From the NCBI RefSeq assembly GCF_000242875.2, contig NZ_AEXL02000023.1, positions 1 to 64,000 of the forward strand: 64,000 nucleotides of DNA. The letters run 5' to 3'. The translations under genes and the position numbers were made by a program. Of this stretch, positions 18,809-27,174 are shown piece by piece. This stretch comes from Candidatus Nitrosopumilus salarius BD31. GTDB taxonomy: Archaea; Thermoproteota; Nitrososphaeria; Nitrososphaerales; Nitrosopumilaceae. How positions within the stretch are numbered: position 1 is the stretch's first letter; each line of letters begins with the position of its first letter. The notes beneath the pieces were generated by a model, which had not been told where the DNA came from, did not search any database, and was given only the letters and a program-made list of their open reading frames with translations.

Positions 18809-18872
18809 CTGGCACGCGGGATTTCGATGGGCGAACGGACCGCAAGGGATGATGAAAAAATCCGCGTGTCAG
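18809..18872 (+). promoter_or_regulatory. GC-rich hairpin enclosing the start codon of the zinc-ribbon protein gene
   Basis: The arms 18809-18824 and 18858-18872 pair over about 15 base pairs with a single bulged base and one G-U pair; the loop of 33 bases contains the ATG at 18827. The segment is clearly more GC-rich than its AT-rich neighbours. It could sequester or present the translation start. The pairing is read directly from the sequence; a regulatory role is inference. Confidence 0.45.
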
Positions 18873-19660
18873 ATAATATCGATCAGTTTAGAATGTGGGA
18901 ACGCTTTTATGGAAAAAATTTAGCCAAAATATTAGTGCCTAACTGTCCAGAATGTACATCACGAGAGAAAAAGAAAATTGAAGCAAAGTACGAGGCAGAC
19001 TTTGCAGAAGAGGAAAGAAGTAGAGATGCATTGTTCAAGTTATTTGATGAAATTGACATTCCAATGAAAATGGATGAAAAGAATAGAAGACATTTCATTT
19101 GTAAACGCTGTGGATTGTATGCAACAAGAGAAGAAATTTCAGATATTAAATTCAAGTTAAATCAAAGAGAAAGAACACGTGATGATAAGCATGATGACTA
19201 TCTAGAATGGTGGTCAAAAAGTAAAAAGAAAAAGCAGAGAATTAGAGGTATTTACAGTATGGTAAAAAAGAAAGAAGACGATATTCCTGATTGGGTAACT
19301 GACGAAATCCAAAATGCAAAGTTCAACAAACCCGAAGAGATGGTAAAGACAGGATATATTTTGGAGATATACGAGAGTGATAACAAAATAGATACACAGC
19401 TATATGAGCCTGTGGAAGATGGACGACACATAGTAACAATGGATTTATCAAAAAAGATCAAGATCGGTGACTTGGAAAAAGGAGTTGTCTATGAATTTAC
19501 TTTTGATCAGCATAAAGCTCCATTAAGCAAAAAAGTTTCAGAATTTCTAGAAAAAGAAAAAGAAATTGATATGAATGCAATTTATCAATTTGAATTAAAA
19601 TCACTTGAATTGTTAGATGTAGGCTCTAGTGAATCTGCAGATGAAGATTTAGATGAGTAA
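18827..19660 (+). CDS. Zinc-ribbon and charged coiled protein, unknown function
   Basis: 277 residues. Two Cys pairs, NCPEC near residue 39 and CKRC near 92, are separated by an acidic helical stretch and could form one zinc site. The middle is very basic (KSKKKKQRIRG), and the C-terminal 100 residues are mixed alpha-beta and end in an acidic tail. The composition suggests a nucleic-acid-binding or ribosome-associated protein, but I do not recognise the family. The start codon sits inside a strong hairpin (see the separate entry), and codon use in the first 15 codons is unusually GC-rich. Confidence 0.7.
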   Translation: MGERTARDDEKIRVSDNIDQFRMWERFYGKNLAKILVPNCPECTSREKKKIEAKYEADFAEEERSRDALFKLFDEIDIPMKMDEKNRRHFICKRCGLYATREEISDIKFKLNQRERTRDDKHDDYLEWWSKSKKKKQRIRGIYSMVKKKEDDIPDWVTDEIQNAKFNKPEEMVKTGYILEIYESDNKIDTQLYEPVEDGRHIVTMDLSKKIKIGDLEKGVVYEFTFDQHKAPLSKKVSEFLEKEKEIDMNAIYQFELKSLELLDVGSSESADEDLDE

Positions 19661-19661
19661 A

Positions 19662-20462
19662 TTATTTTTCTTTTGTAAAATCTAACTGTTTTTTAAAAGA
19701 TTTTCCAATAATTGGATTAATGAGATATGGAAATGTATTTTTCATCCACACTGCACCTCTTACTACAGATGGAACTATAATTTCCAATCTCGATGAATTA
19801 GCTGCCTTCAAAATTGTTTTAGCAACTGTTTTAGAACTAAGTGATGTAGGAGAATATTTTGGCATTTTAGCAAAAGAATCATGATCAAAGAAGTTTGTTC
19901 TAACCATTATAGGACTGACAACTGTTATTCCCACGCCAGTATTTTTTAGCTCATGTTTGAGGCCCTCTGAAAATCCAAGCATTGCAAATTTTGATGCACA
20001 GTATGAGGCAATTCCAGGTAAACCAAAACTTGCTGCAACAGATGCAACATTAACTATATGTCCGGATTTTCTGGTTAACATTAATGGAAGAAAGTTTTTG
20101 ATACAATAAACCATTCCAAAATAATTTGTTTCCATTTGTGATTCAATGTCATCTATAGACAAATCAGAAACAGAACCATATATTGCAAATCCAGCGTTAT
20201 TTACCAATACATCAACATGACCAAATTTATCTAAAACTTTTTTTGACATTTCTTTTACTTGATCTTTTTTTGAAACATCACATTGACAAACAAGTGTAGA
20301 TATCGGGAATTTTTTTAATTGGGTTGCAACTTGTTCAAGTTTATCTTCTCTTCTTGCAACCAAGACTATGTTTGAACCTTTTTTAGCAAATTCTATTGCT
20401 GTCTCTTTGCCAATTCCAGATGATGCACCAGTAATTAGAACTACTTTATTTTTAAAATCCAC
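19662..20462 (-). CDS. Short-chain dehydrogenase/reductase
   Basis: 266 residues, GTG start. It shows the classical SDR pattern: LITGASSGIGKETA nucleotide-binding motif at residues 9-22, CDVSKKDQ, NNAGFAIYG, and the catalytic Ser (NVASVAASF) with YCASK (YxxxK) at about 155-159. The C-terminal segment has a hydrophobic VWMKNTFPYLINPIIG stretch like the membrane-associated DHRS7-type reductases. Substrate unknown. It is convergent with the upstream-coordinates gene at 18827-19660, with only one base between the stops. Confidence 0.88.
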   Translation of the reverse strand: MDFKNKVVLITGASSGIGKETAIEFAKKGSNIVLVARREDKLEQVATQLKKFPISTLVCQCDVSKKDQVKEMSKKVLDKFGHVDVLVNNAGFAIYGSVSDLSIDDIESQMETNYFGMVYCIKNFLPLMLTRKSGHIVNVASVAASFGLPGIASYCASKFAMLGFSEGLKHELKNTGVGITVVSPIMVRTNFFDHDSFAKMPKYSPTSLSSKTVAKTILKAANSSRLEIIVPSVVRGAVWMKNTFPYLINPIIGKSFKKQLDFTKEK

Positions 20463-20496
20463 AAATTAAAAAAATTGTTTTAAGATAAAGTGGTTT

Positions 20497-21513
20497 CTAT
20501 ACATCTTCTGTATTTGATATTTTGCTCAAAGCCAATTTTACTAAAAGTAGCCAGGTAAATACAATTGGGACATAGTAGGTTGCAATTCTCCAGCCAATAA
20601 CTGCATTCCAGCCAACTACACCCTCTGAAATTTCAAATGCAAAAGGATCCAAATTATTCAAATATGCAACAATTCCAAATTCTGCCAAGCCAGAACCTCC
20701 AATAGTAATTGGCAAGTTTCCAATTGCATTTGCACCCATTACTGCCATAATAGAATCAAATGCATTAATTACAAATCCTGTTCCCATTGCAATGATCATA
20801 AAAGAAATTCCATAAAATGACCAAGAAATAAGTGAAAACAAAAATGAAACTGTAAAGATTTTTTTGGATTCAGGAGTTTTTAGATTTTCTCTACTCATAA
20901 TACATACTTCCTCCATCCATGTGTTTGTTTTATCAATAGCTTTAGTACCTTTTTCTTTTCCAAATCTTTTTACAAGATTCGCTAATACTTTTGGAACTTG
21001 GAATGTATGCTTCGAAGAAAGGAAGAACATTATCATCCATAAAGATGTGATAGTAATGCTGGTAGCTAGAATAACAGCTGCAACTACATATGCACCATTT
21101 AGTAGTGCAATAATTCCTGCCATTATAGATAACAAACCTGCAGCAAATACTTCAGTAACAATATCCATTATTGCAATCCATGCAGCCTTTGCAGGATTGA
21201 TTCCTTTTTTATGTAAATAATATATTACAACAAATTCTGCTCCAACAAACATCGGAGTTGTAAATTTAATGAATTCACTACCTACTCTAACACCAGCTAA
21301 TTTGAAGAATGAGTCAAAATTACCAAGATATTTTCTTGTAATGTATGCAAATTTGATTCCTTGAAGACCTAATTTTATCATCATTGCGACTACTGCGCCA
21401 GCAAATGGAAAAAATCCAATGGCTAAAACATCTTCAGGTTTAATATCAAATTGGATTGCAATGATGAAAATTGGAATTAGGGTAACAGGGATGGCTACTA
21501 GTCTCCAGTTCAT
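20497..21513 (-). CDS. Flippase-like integral membrane protein (LPG synthase TM/UPF0104 family)
   Basis: 338 residues with about eight membrane helices. Blocks GVRVGSEFIKFTTPMFVGAEFVV near residue 73 and GNLPITIGGSGLAEFG near 263 match the UPF0104/AglD-like C-terminal membrane family related to lysylphosphatidylglycerol synthetases. Archaeal members are thought to act on lipid-linked sugars or lipids at the membrane. It stands 30 bases downstream of nothing coding on its own strand apart from a possible 50-residue ORF, and a short hairpin plus T tract lies just upstream. Substrate unknown. Confidence 0.8.
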   Translation of the reverse strand: MNWRLVAIPVTLIPIFIIAIQFDIKPEDVLAIGFFPFAGAVVAMMIKLGLQGIKFAYITRKYLGNFDSFFKLAGVRVGSEFIKFTTPMFVGAEFVVIYYLHKKGINPAKAAWIAIMDIVTEVFAAGLLSIMAGIIALLNGAYVVAAVILATSITITSLWMIMFFLSSKHTFQVPKVLANLVKRFGKEKGTKAIDKTNTWMEEVCIMSRENLKTPESKKIFTVSFLFSLISWSFYGISFMIIAMGTGFVINAFDSIMAVMGANAIGNLPITIGGSGLAEFGIVAYLNNLDPFAFEISEGVVGWNAVIGWRIATYYVPIVFTWLLLVKLALSKISNTEDV

Positions 21514-21565
21514 TGATGATTTTTTTGGGGAATCAAATATGAAAGTTGAGTAAATTTCCAGTCAT

Positions 21566-21592
21566 CAAAAATCTATGCCTGAAACTAGGCAT
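21566..21592 (-). terminator. Hairpin plus T tract
   Basis: The perfect 6-bp inverted repeat ATGCCT...AGGCAT (21575-21592) is followed on the minus strand by AGATTTTTG. It lies between the small ORF at 21605-21757 and the flippase-like gene, so it could end transcription of the former. Function inferred only. Confidence 0.35.
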
Positions 21593-21604
21593 CAGAAAAT
21601 TGAT

Positions 21605-21757
21605 TTAATTGATGTTTTTTTGTTGATTTTGCAGTTCTACCTTGATTTCATCAAATAATGATTCTAGCGTGTCAGAATCTGAAAAGTTTCCATCTTGCAG
21701 TAATTTTACAACCAAATTTTTGAGATTAGCTTCTTTTTCTAAAGTATTTTGAATCAC
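21605..21757 (-). CDS. Possible 50-residue acidic protein
   Basis: A GTG-started frame encodes MIQNTLEKEANLKNLVV and then an acidic helix ending in QNQQKNIN. The composition is protein-like (amphipathic helix, Leu/Glu/Lys spacing), and a hairpin with a T tract follows the stop. It fills an otherwise empty 379-base gap. No homologue recognised and no clear ribosome site, so it could be fortuitous. Confidence 0.4.
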   Translation of the reverse strand: MIQNTLEKEANLKNLVVKLLQDGNFSDSDTLESLFDEIKVELQNQQKNIN

Positions 21758-21892
21758 AAATCAAATGCAATTCAATCCAATAAAGATCAAGCGGAATTTT
21801 ATTTAGTTTTTGAATACCAATTTGGAATTTTAAGAGTATAGTATGATAATCAAGTAGTTTGAAATATAAGCAAATCAAGAAAATTAAACGGA

Positions 21893-22651
21893 TTGAAATC
21901 AATTTTTATTTCTGGGACTGCAGGTTCAGGAAAAACATTACTCTCATCAAAACTACATGAATACTATACAAAGAATGGTGCATTTGCTGCTATCTTAAAT
22001 TTAGATCCTGGCGTTGATAATTTACCATATACATGTGATGTAGATGTTAGAGACTATGTAGACTATGTATCAATAATGCAACAGTATGAACTTGGTCCAA
22101 ATGGTGCTATGATCATGGCAAATGATTTGATTGCATCAAAAATTGATGAAATTCAAAATCAAATAGATAAGGTTAATCCAGATTATCTGATTGTTGATAC
22201 CCCTGGTCAAATTGAATTATTTGCATATCGGTCAAGTGGACGTTTTGTTGTAGAAAATCTTTCAGCAGAAGAGAAAACAAGTATTTTTATTTTTGATGGT
22301 GCATTAATTACAACTCCAGTAAATTTTGTTTCAATTGCCCTTCTTGCAACGTCAATAAGATTACGTTTGAATTTGCCTGCAATTAATGTCCTGACAAAAA
22401 CAGATCTTATTGGAGATAAGTTAAAAAATATTTTAGAGTGGTCGACAAATATGCGAGCACTAGAAAATGCTATTGCCAAAGAGGCTGATGGTGATACTTT
22501 TTCATTGACTACAAATATTTTACGAGGTCTAAATTTGGGTGGATTTGCACAAGGATTGATTCCGATATCTAATGTTACGGGAGATGGTTTTGTAAATCTT
22601 GAAGGTGCACTAAGCAGAATTCTTAATTTAGGTGAGGAAGTAGAAGATTAA
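21893..22651 (+). CDS. GPN-loop GTPase
   Basis: 252 residues, TTG start. The G1/P-loop GTAGSGKTLL is at residues 8-17, LDPGVDN follows at about 37, the defining Gly-Pro-Asn loop is in YELGPNGAM near residue 70, VDTPGQIELF is the G3 motif and LTKTDLI the G4 motif. GPN GTPases dimerise; the eukaryotic relatives help assemble and import RNA polymerase II, while the archaeal role is not settled. The stop codon is directly followed by the ATG of homoserine kinase, so these genes and queC form one operon. Confidence 0.92.
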   Translation: MKSIFISGTAGSGKTLLSSKLHEYYTKNGAFAAILNLDPGVDNLPYTCDVDVRDYVDYVSIMQQYELGPNGAMIMANDLIASKIDEIQNQIDKVNPDYLIVDTPGQIELFAYRSSGRFVVENLSAEEKTSIFIFDGALITTPVNFVSIALLATSIRLRLNLPAINVLTKTDLIGDKLKNILEWSTNMRALENAIAKEADGDTFSLTTNILRGLNLGGFAQGLIPISNVTGDGFVNLEGALSRILNLGEEVED

Positions 22652-23575
22652 ATGGTATCAAAAATTACAGTCAAAGCACCATCATCTACTGCAAACTTAG
22701 GTCCAGGATTTGACGTGTTTGGATTAGCTATAGATGCATTTTATGATGTGGTTACTCTAACTAAAACAAAGAATGGAATTACAATAGTCACTAATGATGA
22801 TATTCCTACAAATCCTGAAAATAATACAGCCGGATTGGTTGTAAAAAATATGAAAAAAAAATTTAGAATTAAAGATGGTGTTGAAATTAAAATTAAAAAG
22901 GGAGTTCCAGCTGGATTTGGAATGGGAAGTAGTGCTGCATCAGCAGCAGCTACTGCAGTTGCATTTGATAAATTATTTGGATTAAAACTTGATGGAAATT
23001 CTTTAGTTGAATTTGCAGGATCTGGGGAAAAAGCAAGTGCAGGATCTGTTCATTATGATAATGTAGCAGCTTCTGTATTAGGTGGTTTTGTTATTGTAAA
23101 AACAAATCCTTTAGATGTTATTCGAGTAGAGCCTCCAACCAATCTTCGAATGTGTATTGCTGTTCCAAAGCTTGATGTTCCAAAAAAGAAAACCAAAGTG
23201 TCAAGAGGCGTAATTCCTAAAAAGATCAATCTAACTGATAGTGTTTTGAACATATCAAATGCTGCAGGAATTGTTGCAGGTTTTATGAGAAAAGATCCAG
23301 ATTTAATTGGAAATTCAATTAAAGACGTAATAGTAGAACCTGCAAGACAGCACATGATTCCAGGATTTCTTAAAGTAAAGGAAAATGCTCTAAAAGCAGG
23401 TGCATTAGGTGTCACAATAAGTGGAGCAGGGCCATCAGTAATAGCATTTTCAAAAAGTTCTGCTAATCTGAAAAAGATTAGTATAGCAATGTCAAAAGGA
23501 TTTGCATCTGCAAATACAAAATGTCAGACAGTAATCTGTAAACCTAGCAAGGGAGCAGCAGATAAAAGAAAATAA
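22652..23575 (+). CDS. thrB: Homoserine kinase
   Basis: 307 residues of the GHMP kinase family: KAPSSTANLGPGFDVFGLA at the N-terminus, the ATP-binding GVPAGFGMGSSAASAAA at residues 85-101, and the C-terminal GVTISGAGPSVIAF glycine motif. The combination of SANLGPGFD and PxxxGMGSSAAS is typical of ThrB. It phosphorylates L-homoserine for threonine synthesis. No space separates it from the GPN GTPase gene, and queC follows after 12 bases. Confidence 0.9.
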   Translation: MVSKITVKAPSSTANLGPGFDVFGLAIDAFYDVVTLTKTKNGITIVTNDDIPTNPENNTAGLVVKNMKKKFRIKDGVEIKIKKGVPAGFGMGSSAASAAATAVAFDKLFGLKLDGNSLVEFAGSGEKASAGSVHYDNVAASVLGGFVIVKTNPLDVIRVEPPTNLRMCIAVPKLDVPKKKTKVSRGVIPKKINLTDSVLNISNAAGIVAGFMRKDPDLIGNSIKDVIVEPARQHMIPGFLKVKENALKAGALGVTISGAGPSVIAFSKSSANLKKISIAMSKGFASANTKCQTVICKPSKGAADKRK

Positions 23576-23587
23576 TTTGATATAATC

Positions 23588-24262
23588 ATGAAAAAAGCAG
23601 TTATTGTTTTTAGTGGAGGAGTGGATTCTGTTTGTGCGGTTTCTTTTTTAAAATCAAAATATGATTTGTACGGAATTACATTTTCATATGGTCAAAAAGC
23701 TAATAAGGAGATTTTAGCTGCAAAATCCTTTGCAAAAAAACTTGGTCTAAAACAACATAAAATTATTGATATTGGATTTATGAAAGACTTGTATGGTGAT
23801 TCTAATGTTTTAACAAGTGCAAAAAGAAAGATTCCTACAAAGTTTGAATATTCAATTGTGGTACCAATTAGAAATGCAGTGTTTTTGTCAATTGCATCAG
23901 CATGGGCTTTTACACTTGATGCATCATTAGTTGTATATGGTGCACATACTGGAGATAGTCATTATCCTGATTGTAGACCAGCATTCGCAAAAAAACTAGA
24001 ATCAGCATTCAATCAAGGAGAGATTGATGGAATTAACTCAAAATTACGAAAAAATATTGAGATTTGGTCGCCTTACCGTCAGGGATTGTCAAAAAGTGAT
24101 TTATTAAAATCGGGAGTCAAAGTTTTGGGGGATTCTATTTTTAAAACTTGGAGTTGTTATTCCAATAAAAAATATCACTGTGGAGTTTGTGAATCTTGTA
24201 ATAATAGAAAAATTGCGTTTAGGAAAGCTGGAATTACAGATAAAACAAAATATCTAAAATAA
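23588..24262 (+). CDS. queC: 7-cyano-7-deazaguanine synthase
   Basis: 224 residues. The PP-loop VFSGGVDSVCAVS at residues 7-19 activates the carboxylate with ATP, and the C-terminal zinc site is CGVCESCNNRKIAF with an upstream CYSNKKYHC. QueC converts 7-carboxy-7-deazaguanine to preQ0. In archaea preQ0 is placed in tRNA at position 15 and becomes archaeosine. FolE and QueE, two earlier pathway enzymes, lie 0.3-1.6 kb away on the other strand. Confidence 0.95.
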   Translation: MKKAVIVFSGGVDSVCAVSFLKSKYDLYGITFSYGQKANKEILAAKSFAKKLGLKQHKIIDIGFMKDLYGDSNVLTSAKRKIPTKFEYSIVVPIRNAVFLSIASAWAFTLDASLVVYGAHTGDSHYPDCRPAFAKKLESAFNQGEIDGINSKLRKNIEIWSPYRQGLSKSDLLKSGVKVLGDSIFKTWSCYSNKKYHCGVCESCNNRKIAFRKAGITDKTKYLK

Positions 24263-24264
24263 TT

Positions 24265-24516
24265 TTAGTAACTATTTCTTAGAATTTTCTTTTTTAGGAG
24301 AAAACCTCTAATTCCAATATACCAAGCTAAGAAGATCAGTCCAACAATTCCCATGAACACATAGTTTTGTATTTCTGGAGAAAGCCCTTCAATAGAATCA
24401 GTGATTTTACTTGATGTAATCATAGATATTGCTAATACAATGATACATTCAATTGCATACCATGTCCAGCTAGGCCATGACTCTTTTGGAATGTGAATGT
24501 TAGAATGTGCTCCCAT
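24265..24516 (-). CDS. Small two-helix membrane protein
   Basis: 83 residues from MGAHSNIHIP (the frame begins four codons earlier). Two membrane helices, TWYAIECIIVLAISMI and YVFMGIVGLIFLAWYIGI, are joined by a short outer loop, and the C-terminus is basic (LLKKKILRNSY). No family recognised. It is convergent with queC (2 bases between stops) and sits 43 bases after folE on the same strand. Confidence 0.6.
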   Translation of the reverse strand: MGAHSNIHIPKESWPSWTWYAIECIIVLAISMITSSKITDSIEGLSPEIQNYVFMGIVGLIFLAWYIGIRGFLLKKKILRNSY

Positions 24517-24559
24517 GTTTATGAACAAAAATAATGATTATTTAATTTTTGAGGATTGA

Positions 24560-25117
24560 TTAAAAATAGGAATCCGTCGTATTTTTTCTAATTTGTGTCA
24601 TTATGGCTGCTTTTTCTTCCTTATTTTCATAAATACCTCTAAATGCTGAAGAGGAAAGCATTGCATCGTTTTTGACACCACGCATTTTCATACAAAGGTG
24701 CTCAGCATCGACTAAAACTACGACGCCATTTACTCCTTGAGCATTTAACTCATCAGCAATATTCTTAGTTAGGCGCTCTTGAATTTGAAGTCTCTTTGAA
24801 TATTTCTCAACTAGTCTAACAAGTTTTGATATACCAAAAACTCTACCGTTTGGAGAGTAAGCAATGTGGATTTTTCCATAAAATGGTAACATGTGGTGTT
24901 CACACATTGAATAAAATTGAATATTACGTGCAATTACAACATCAGAGTCTTCTGAAAACTGTACAGAAAGCTCAGAATCAGAATCGTATCCCCCAAAGAT
25001 TTCTTTGTACATATTTGCAATTCTTTCAGGAGTTTCTCTTAATCCCTCACGGGTAGGATCCTCACCTAATTCAATGATTAACTCTCTAACAAGTTTTTTT
25101 ACGCGTTCTTCATCCAT
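24560..25117 (-). CDS. folE: GTP cyclohydrolase I (FolE)
   Basis: 185 residues. Zinc ligands are in SMCEHHMLPF (Cys and His) and LCMKMRGVKN (Cys), with YSPNGRVFGISKLVRLVE and the RLQIQERLTKNIA substrate-binding helix between. The enzyme makes dihydroneopterin triphosphate from GTP. In archaea with a type I enzyme this mostly feeds preQ0 and archaeosine. It is next to queE (64 bases upstream) and near queC, supporting that role. I saw no queD in the window. Confidence 0.93.
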   Translation of the reverse strand: MDEERVKKLVRELIIELGEDPTREGLRETPERIANMYKEIFGGYDSDSELSVQFSEDSDVVIARNIQFYSMCEHHMLPFYGKIHIAYSPNGRVFGISKLVRLVEKYSKRLQIQERLTKNIADELNAQGVNGVVVLVDAEHLCMKMRGVKNDAMLSSSAFRGIYENKEEKAAIMTQIRKNTTDSYF

Positions 25118-25181
25118 GTAATATTTTCAGACAATTTTTCTAGTATTTGAACCTAATCAGATTTTTAGGCAGGTGCTAATT

Positions 25182-25895
25182 TTATGGTGCACCAATTAGT
25201 TTGTGTAGCTGAGGAACTACCTTAACATCTATGTAATATGGGAAAACTAAATCATATAAATTCAATAAAAGATCTAATGATGGTTCTGATATACCATATG
25301 TGGGTTGAATAATAAATCCATCAATATCATCTTTAGTGATAATTTTAAAAATTTCCTTTATCAGTTCTTTGAATTCATTTAAATCAGTTTTTGAGCTAAC
25401 TACAATTTTGATATAAGTTGTTTTCTTTGCTTTGACTGATGATTCAAGGCATTTCATTGTATGGCCAATTAATTTATCATAATGTTTTGAATCTACAAAA
25501 TCAGAATCTTTTGTTTTAAATTCTATTTTAACAATATCAATAAATGGTAAAACATGATTAAATCTATCAATATCAAAGCATGATGATTCAAGATATGTTG
25601 GGATTTTTTTGTCTTGAATGTGTTTTGCAAGTAATGCAACTGCTTCATGTTGAATCAGCGGATCACCACCAGTAAAATTTACTTTGTAGGTTTGATTTTT
25701 TAAATTAGAATCAATCAGATTGTTTGCATCTTCAATTGTATATTCTGTACCAGAATCAAGCGGAAGTGATTCCTTTGTATCGCAATAGAAACAAGAAAAA
25801 GGACATCCTGCAAGTCGCACAAAAAGAGTCTTTGTGCCATAAAGAATCCCTTCACCTTCAACTGATGTAAATATTTCAAATAATCTTACTTTCAA
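25182..25895 (-). CDS. queE: 7-carboxy-7-deazaguanine synthase (radical SAM)
   Basis: 237 residues. The N-terminus MKVRLFEIFTSVEGEG is typical of QueE. The radical SAM cluster motif reads CPFSCFYC (C-x3-C-x2-C) and is followed by DTKESLP, and VNFTGGDPLIQ contains the SAM-binding GGDP block. It rearranges 6-carboxy-tetrahydropterin to 7-carboxy-7-deazaguanine. Upstream of folE on the same strand. Confidence 0.93.
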   Translation of the reverse strand: MKVRLFEIFTSVEGEGILYGTKTLFVRLAGCPFSCFYCDTKESLPLDSGTEYTIEDANNLIDSNLKNQTYKVNFTGGDPLIQHEAVALLAKHIQDKKIPTYLESSCFDIDRFNHVLPFIDIVKIEFKTKDSDFVDSKHYDKLIGHTMKCLESSVKAKKTTYIKIVVSSKTDLNEFKELIKEIFKIITKDDIDGFIIQPTYGISEPSLDLLLNLYDLVFPYYIDVKVVPQLHKLIGAP

Positions 25896-25935
25896 GTAAT
25901 AATAGTAATTTTTTTCATTATTTATTCAATGACTT

Positions 25936-26136
25936 TTAATGCATCACAGGTTCTTTGGTATAAAATAATCCAGAGACGACAAATATCACTCCCAATATAC
26001 CAATAGTACTGCCAATAAGTTCAACTTGATTTTGAAAATATACTTCCGTTGGAGCCCATAACCAAGCCATTAAAGCACCAACAATTATCATTGGTATGCC
26101 TACACCAACAATTATCGCTTTTGATGCCATGCTCAA
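25936..26136 (-). CDS. Small two-helix membrane protein
   Basis: 66 residues, with two hydrophobic helices (IIVGVGIPMIIVGALMAWLW and GILGVIFVVSGLFYT) joined by a polar segment. No family recognised. It resembles, in length and helix layout only, the 69-residue protein at 33044-33253. Confidence 0.6.
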   Translation of the reverse strand: MSMASKAIIVGVGIPMIIVGALMAWLWAPTEVYFQNQVELIGSTIGILGVIFVVSGLFYTKEPVMH

Positions 26137-26175
26137 TTCTGTTTAGAAAATGTATATGAAGTTTATGATAATCTG

Positions 26176-27174
26176 TCAAAGAGAATTTCTAATTTCTTCT
26201 AATTGTTTTGCCAAATCCCTTAGAAGATCATTTGCAATTTCAAATTCTCCATTGTACAAATGGCGCTTTATGATTTGAATTGTACTTCTAGTATCTTTCA
26301 AATCATCTAGATTTACTCCATCTAATTGAGATAGTCTAGATATGGTTTTTTCAAGTTGTAAAACTCTAGATTCTAGTCTATCATTTTTCGTTAGTTCAAA
26401 CTGATCCTTAATAGAGATAATTTTTCTGATTTGTTCAATAATTTCATTTTTGTCATCTGCTAAGGATAGATTTTCTTTGGCAGATTCAAGTTGTGCTATT
26501 ATTTCATCTGCAACACCCTGTTTCTTGGCGTTTTCGATTAATCTATCAAGCTGTTCTAAATATTGTTGAGCATATTCTTTAGCACGTTGAGACTCTTGTT
26601 TTGATGCTTCCTCACGAAGCTCCTTGTTCAGATCCACAATTTTTTCTTTGATTTTAGTGAGTGTTTCTAATGCTAGTGCAAATTGATGTTCACTGATCTC
26701 TTGTCTTGCTTTATTAAATAATTCATCAAGTTCAGAGAAATCAATCGAAGCATTGTATTTCTTAGCGATTGTTTTTAAGCTGATAACATATACTTGTAAT
26801 CTTTGAAGATCACTTGATGGATCTCTTGCATCACTTTTCATAGTTGTTTCTGTTTGAGAAGTATTTGATGGTGTTGATTGTTTAGAGATTTCTGTAAAAA
26901 TCTTCATTGCCGAAAGAAAATACTCTTTTGCAGAATCAAGATCATCATTTGCAAGTGCCTTTTCTAGAGCATTAACTTTTTGAGTACCTTCTTCAAATAA
27001 TTTTTTCACTTTATCTGGAGAATCATCAGAGATTTGGTTACGAATTTGTTCTTGCGCGCGTTTTGCAATCTTGAGAATAGCAGGAACATCTTGAGCGGAG
27101 ACATTACTTATCATGCCTCCAAAAACCATACTTACAACTAAAATTAGTAAGGCAAAAGTTGCTAGAGTCTTCAT
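26176..27174 (-). CDS. Exported coiled-coil protein
   Basis: 332 residues. A signal peptide (FALLILVVSMVFGGMISNVSA) precedes an almost wholly helical, charged protein with heptad-rich coiled-coil segments throughout (for example KELREEASKQESQRAKEY). There are no cysteines and no second membrane helix, so it is probably secreted or held at the surface by partners. Its ATG overlaps the stop of the upstream membrane-anchored winged-helix gene (ATGA), which implies a joint function, for instance a ligand or sensor accessory of that regulator. Confidence 0.72.
   Translation of the reverse strand: MKTLATFALLILVVSMVFGGMISNVSAQDVPAILKIAKRAQEQIRNQISDDSPDKVKKLFEEGTQKVNALEKALANDDLDSAKEYFLSAMKIFTEISKQSTPSNTSQTETTMKSDARDPSSDLQRLQVYVISLKTIAKKYNASIDFSELDELFNKARQEISEHQFALALETLTKIKEKIVDLNKELREEASKQESQRAKEYAQQYLEQLDRLIENAKKQGVADEIIAQLESAKENLSLADDKNEIIEQIRKIISIKDQFELTKNDRLESRVLQLEKTISRLSQLDGVNLDDLKDTRSTIQIIKRHLYNGEFEIANDLLRDLAKQLEEIRNSL

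Noticed and set aside
18827-18875. C/D-box small RNA (GATGATGA present at 18849)
   Set aside because: A C-box-like word is present, but no CTGA D box follows at the right distance; the hairpin explanation is better.
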